Assembly: GCA_964424455.1 (NCBI GenBank)
Contig: CAYRJA010000126.1
Location: forward strand, 1-7,008
DNA length: 7,008 bases
Reading direction: 5' to 3'
Source of the DNA: CAYRJA01 sp964424455
GTDB lineage: Bacteria; Bacteroidota; Bacteroidia; Chitinophagales; UBA10324
The notes under the pieces are model-generated. The model did no database searches and was not told the DNA's origin. It saw only the letters and a list, made by a program, of their open reading frames with translations. The translations under genes were made by a program, and so were the position numbers. This document shows, piece by piece, positions 6,629 to 7,008 of the stretch; the first letter of the stretch is position 1, and every line of letters starts with the position of its first letter.

Positions 6629-7008
6629 ATAATTATATTCCTTCGGCAAGTCACCTAACTTCCATCTTTCAGCCACTGGATTTTCATGAATATACTTCAA
6701 CTTTTGTAGTATCATTTCATCACTGTAAACCTGAACCCCTAAAGAATTGTATTTCCAAATCTGATACTGCCTGTCGCCAGAATCAACTTTATATTCAGAA
6801 AGTTTATGCGGCTCATTCTTTTTAAGTTCATTCAGTATTTATTTTGCAGTCCATATTAAAAAGTTCCGCTGTACATCTGCAGGTTTATATTCAGGATGGA
6901 TAGTCCAAAGTAAATGAATATGATTGGGCATAATAACAAAATCATAAACTGTTACTTCTTCTCCCGCAGGGTTAATTCCCGCTATGCCTTTTTGCTTTGG
7001 GGAATAAC

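Larger units (their letters stand above)
6539..7008 (-). pseudogene. IS200-like/REP-associated tyrosine transposase, broken, 5' end outside window
   Basis: The minus strand carries the central and C-terminal parts of a Y1 (HUH) single-strand transposase; the N-terminus lies beyond 7008. Visible motifs are YDFVIMPNHIHLLW (the HUH motif, with both histidines), PADVQRNFLIWTAK, DRQYQIWKYN, LKYIHENPV and EYNYSSASFYF. The tyrosine of RQYQIW lies 52 residues after the first HUH histidine, a spacing that fits the catalytic tyrosine. An in-frame TAA at 6839-6841 separates the two; in relatives I would expect a sense codon there, and CAA to TAA is one change. The family match ends at 6605, and the frame then runs through a palindrome (PAELLRSALCEASENSAAEL) to a TAA at 6539. 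The product should be inactive. Confidence 0.85.

Noticed and set aside
6271..6654. 127-codon minus-strand open frame across the palindrome block
   Set aside because: It overlaps the transposase remnant in another frame, runs through four palindromes, and its peptide has arginine- and serine-rich low-complexity stretches with no recognisable motif.

Overview
The window looks like chromosomal DNA from a Bacteroidota bacterium, perhaps from the Chitinophagales/Saprospirales side of the phylum, though I cannot place it to genus. The evidence is a large secreted protein with a type IX secretion (T9SS) C-terminal sorting domain, a periplasmic-TPR/one-TM histidine kinase of the kind common in this phylum, no clear Shine-Dalgarno sequences, and a Bacteroidota-type IS200-like transposase.

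Layout from left to right. Positions 1-422 hold no gene. They carry a 17-bp tandem repeat and two nearly identical 119-bp MITE-like units (92-210 and 255-373), plus partial copies that run up to the stop codon of the first gene. Positions 423-5976 hold three genes, all on the minus strand and closely spaced (29 and 53 bp gaps), so probably one transcription unit. Read 5'->3' on the minus strand they are: a TPR sensor histidine kinase (3976-5976), a NarL/LuxR-type response regulator (3299-3922), and a 948-residue secreted protein with seven RCC1 repeats, PKD and Ig-like domains and a T9SS sorting tail (423-3269). The simplest reading is a two-component system co-transcribed with a surface or secreted beta-propeller protein; the signal sensed and the target genes cannot be read from the sequence.

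Positions 5977-7008 are a decayed mobile-element area. An IS200-like/REP-associated tyrosine transposase gene enters from the right edge on the minus strand. It has an in-frame TAA between its HUH motif and its probable catalytic tyrosine. Near its C-terminus the coding match stops, and about 330 bp rich in palindromes follows. A short fragment encoding the normal C-terminus of the same family (6204-6275) then appears. The eight codons SSASFYFS occur on both sides of this block, and all three base differences between them are synonymous. The palindromes share arms with one another in inverted orientation, as in REP/BIME elements.

I see no CRISPR array, tRNA, rRNA or defence system. The two-component/T9SS cluster is made of known families. 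The least explained part is the palindrome block inside the transposase remnant.
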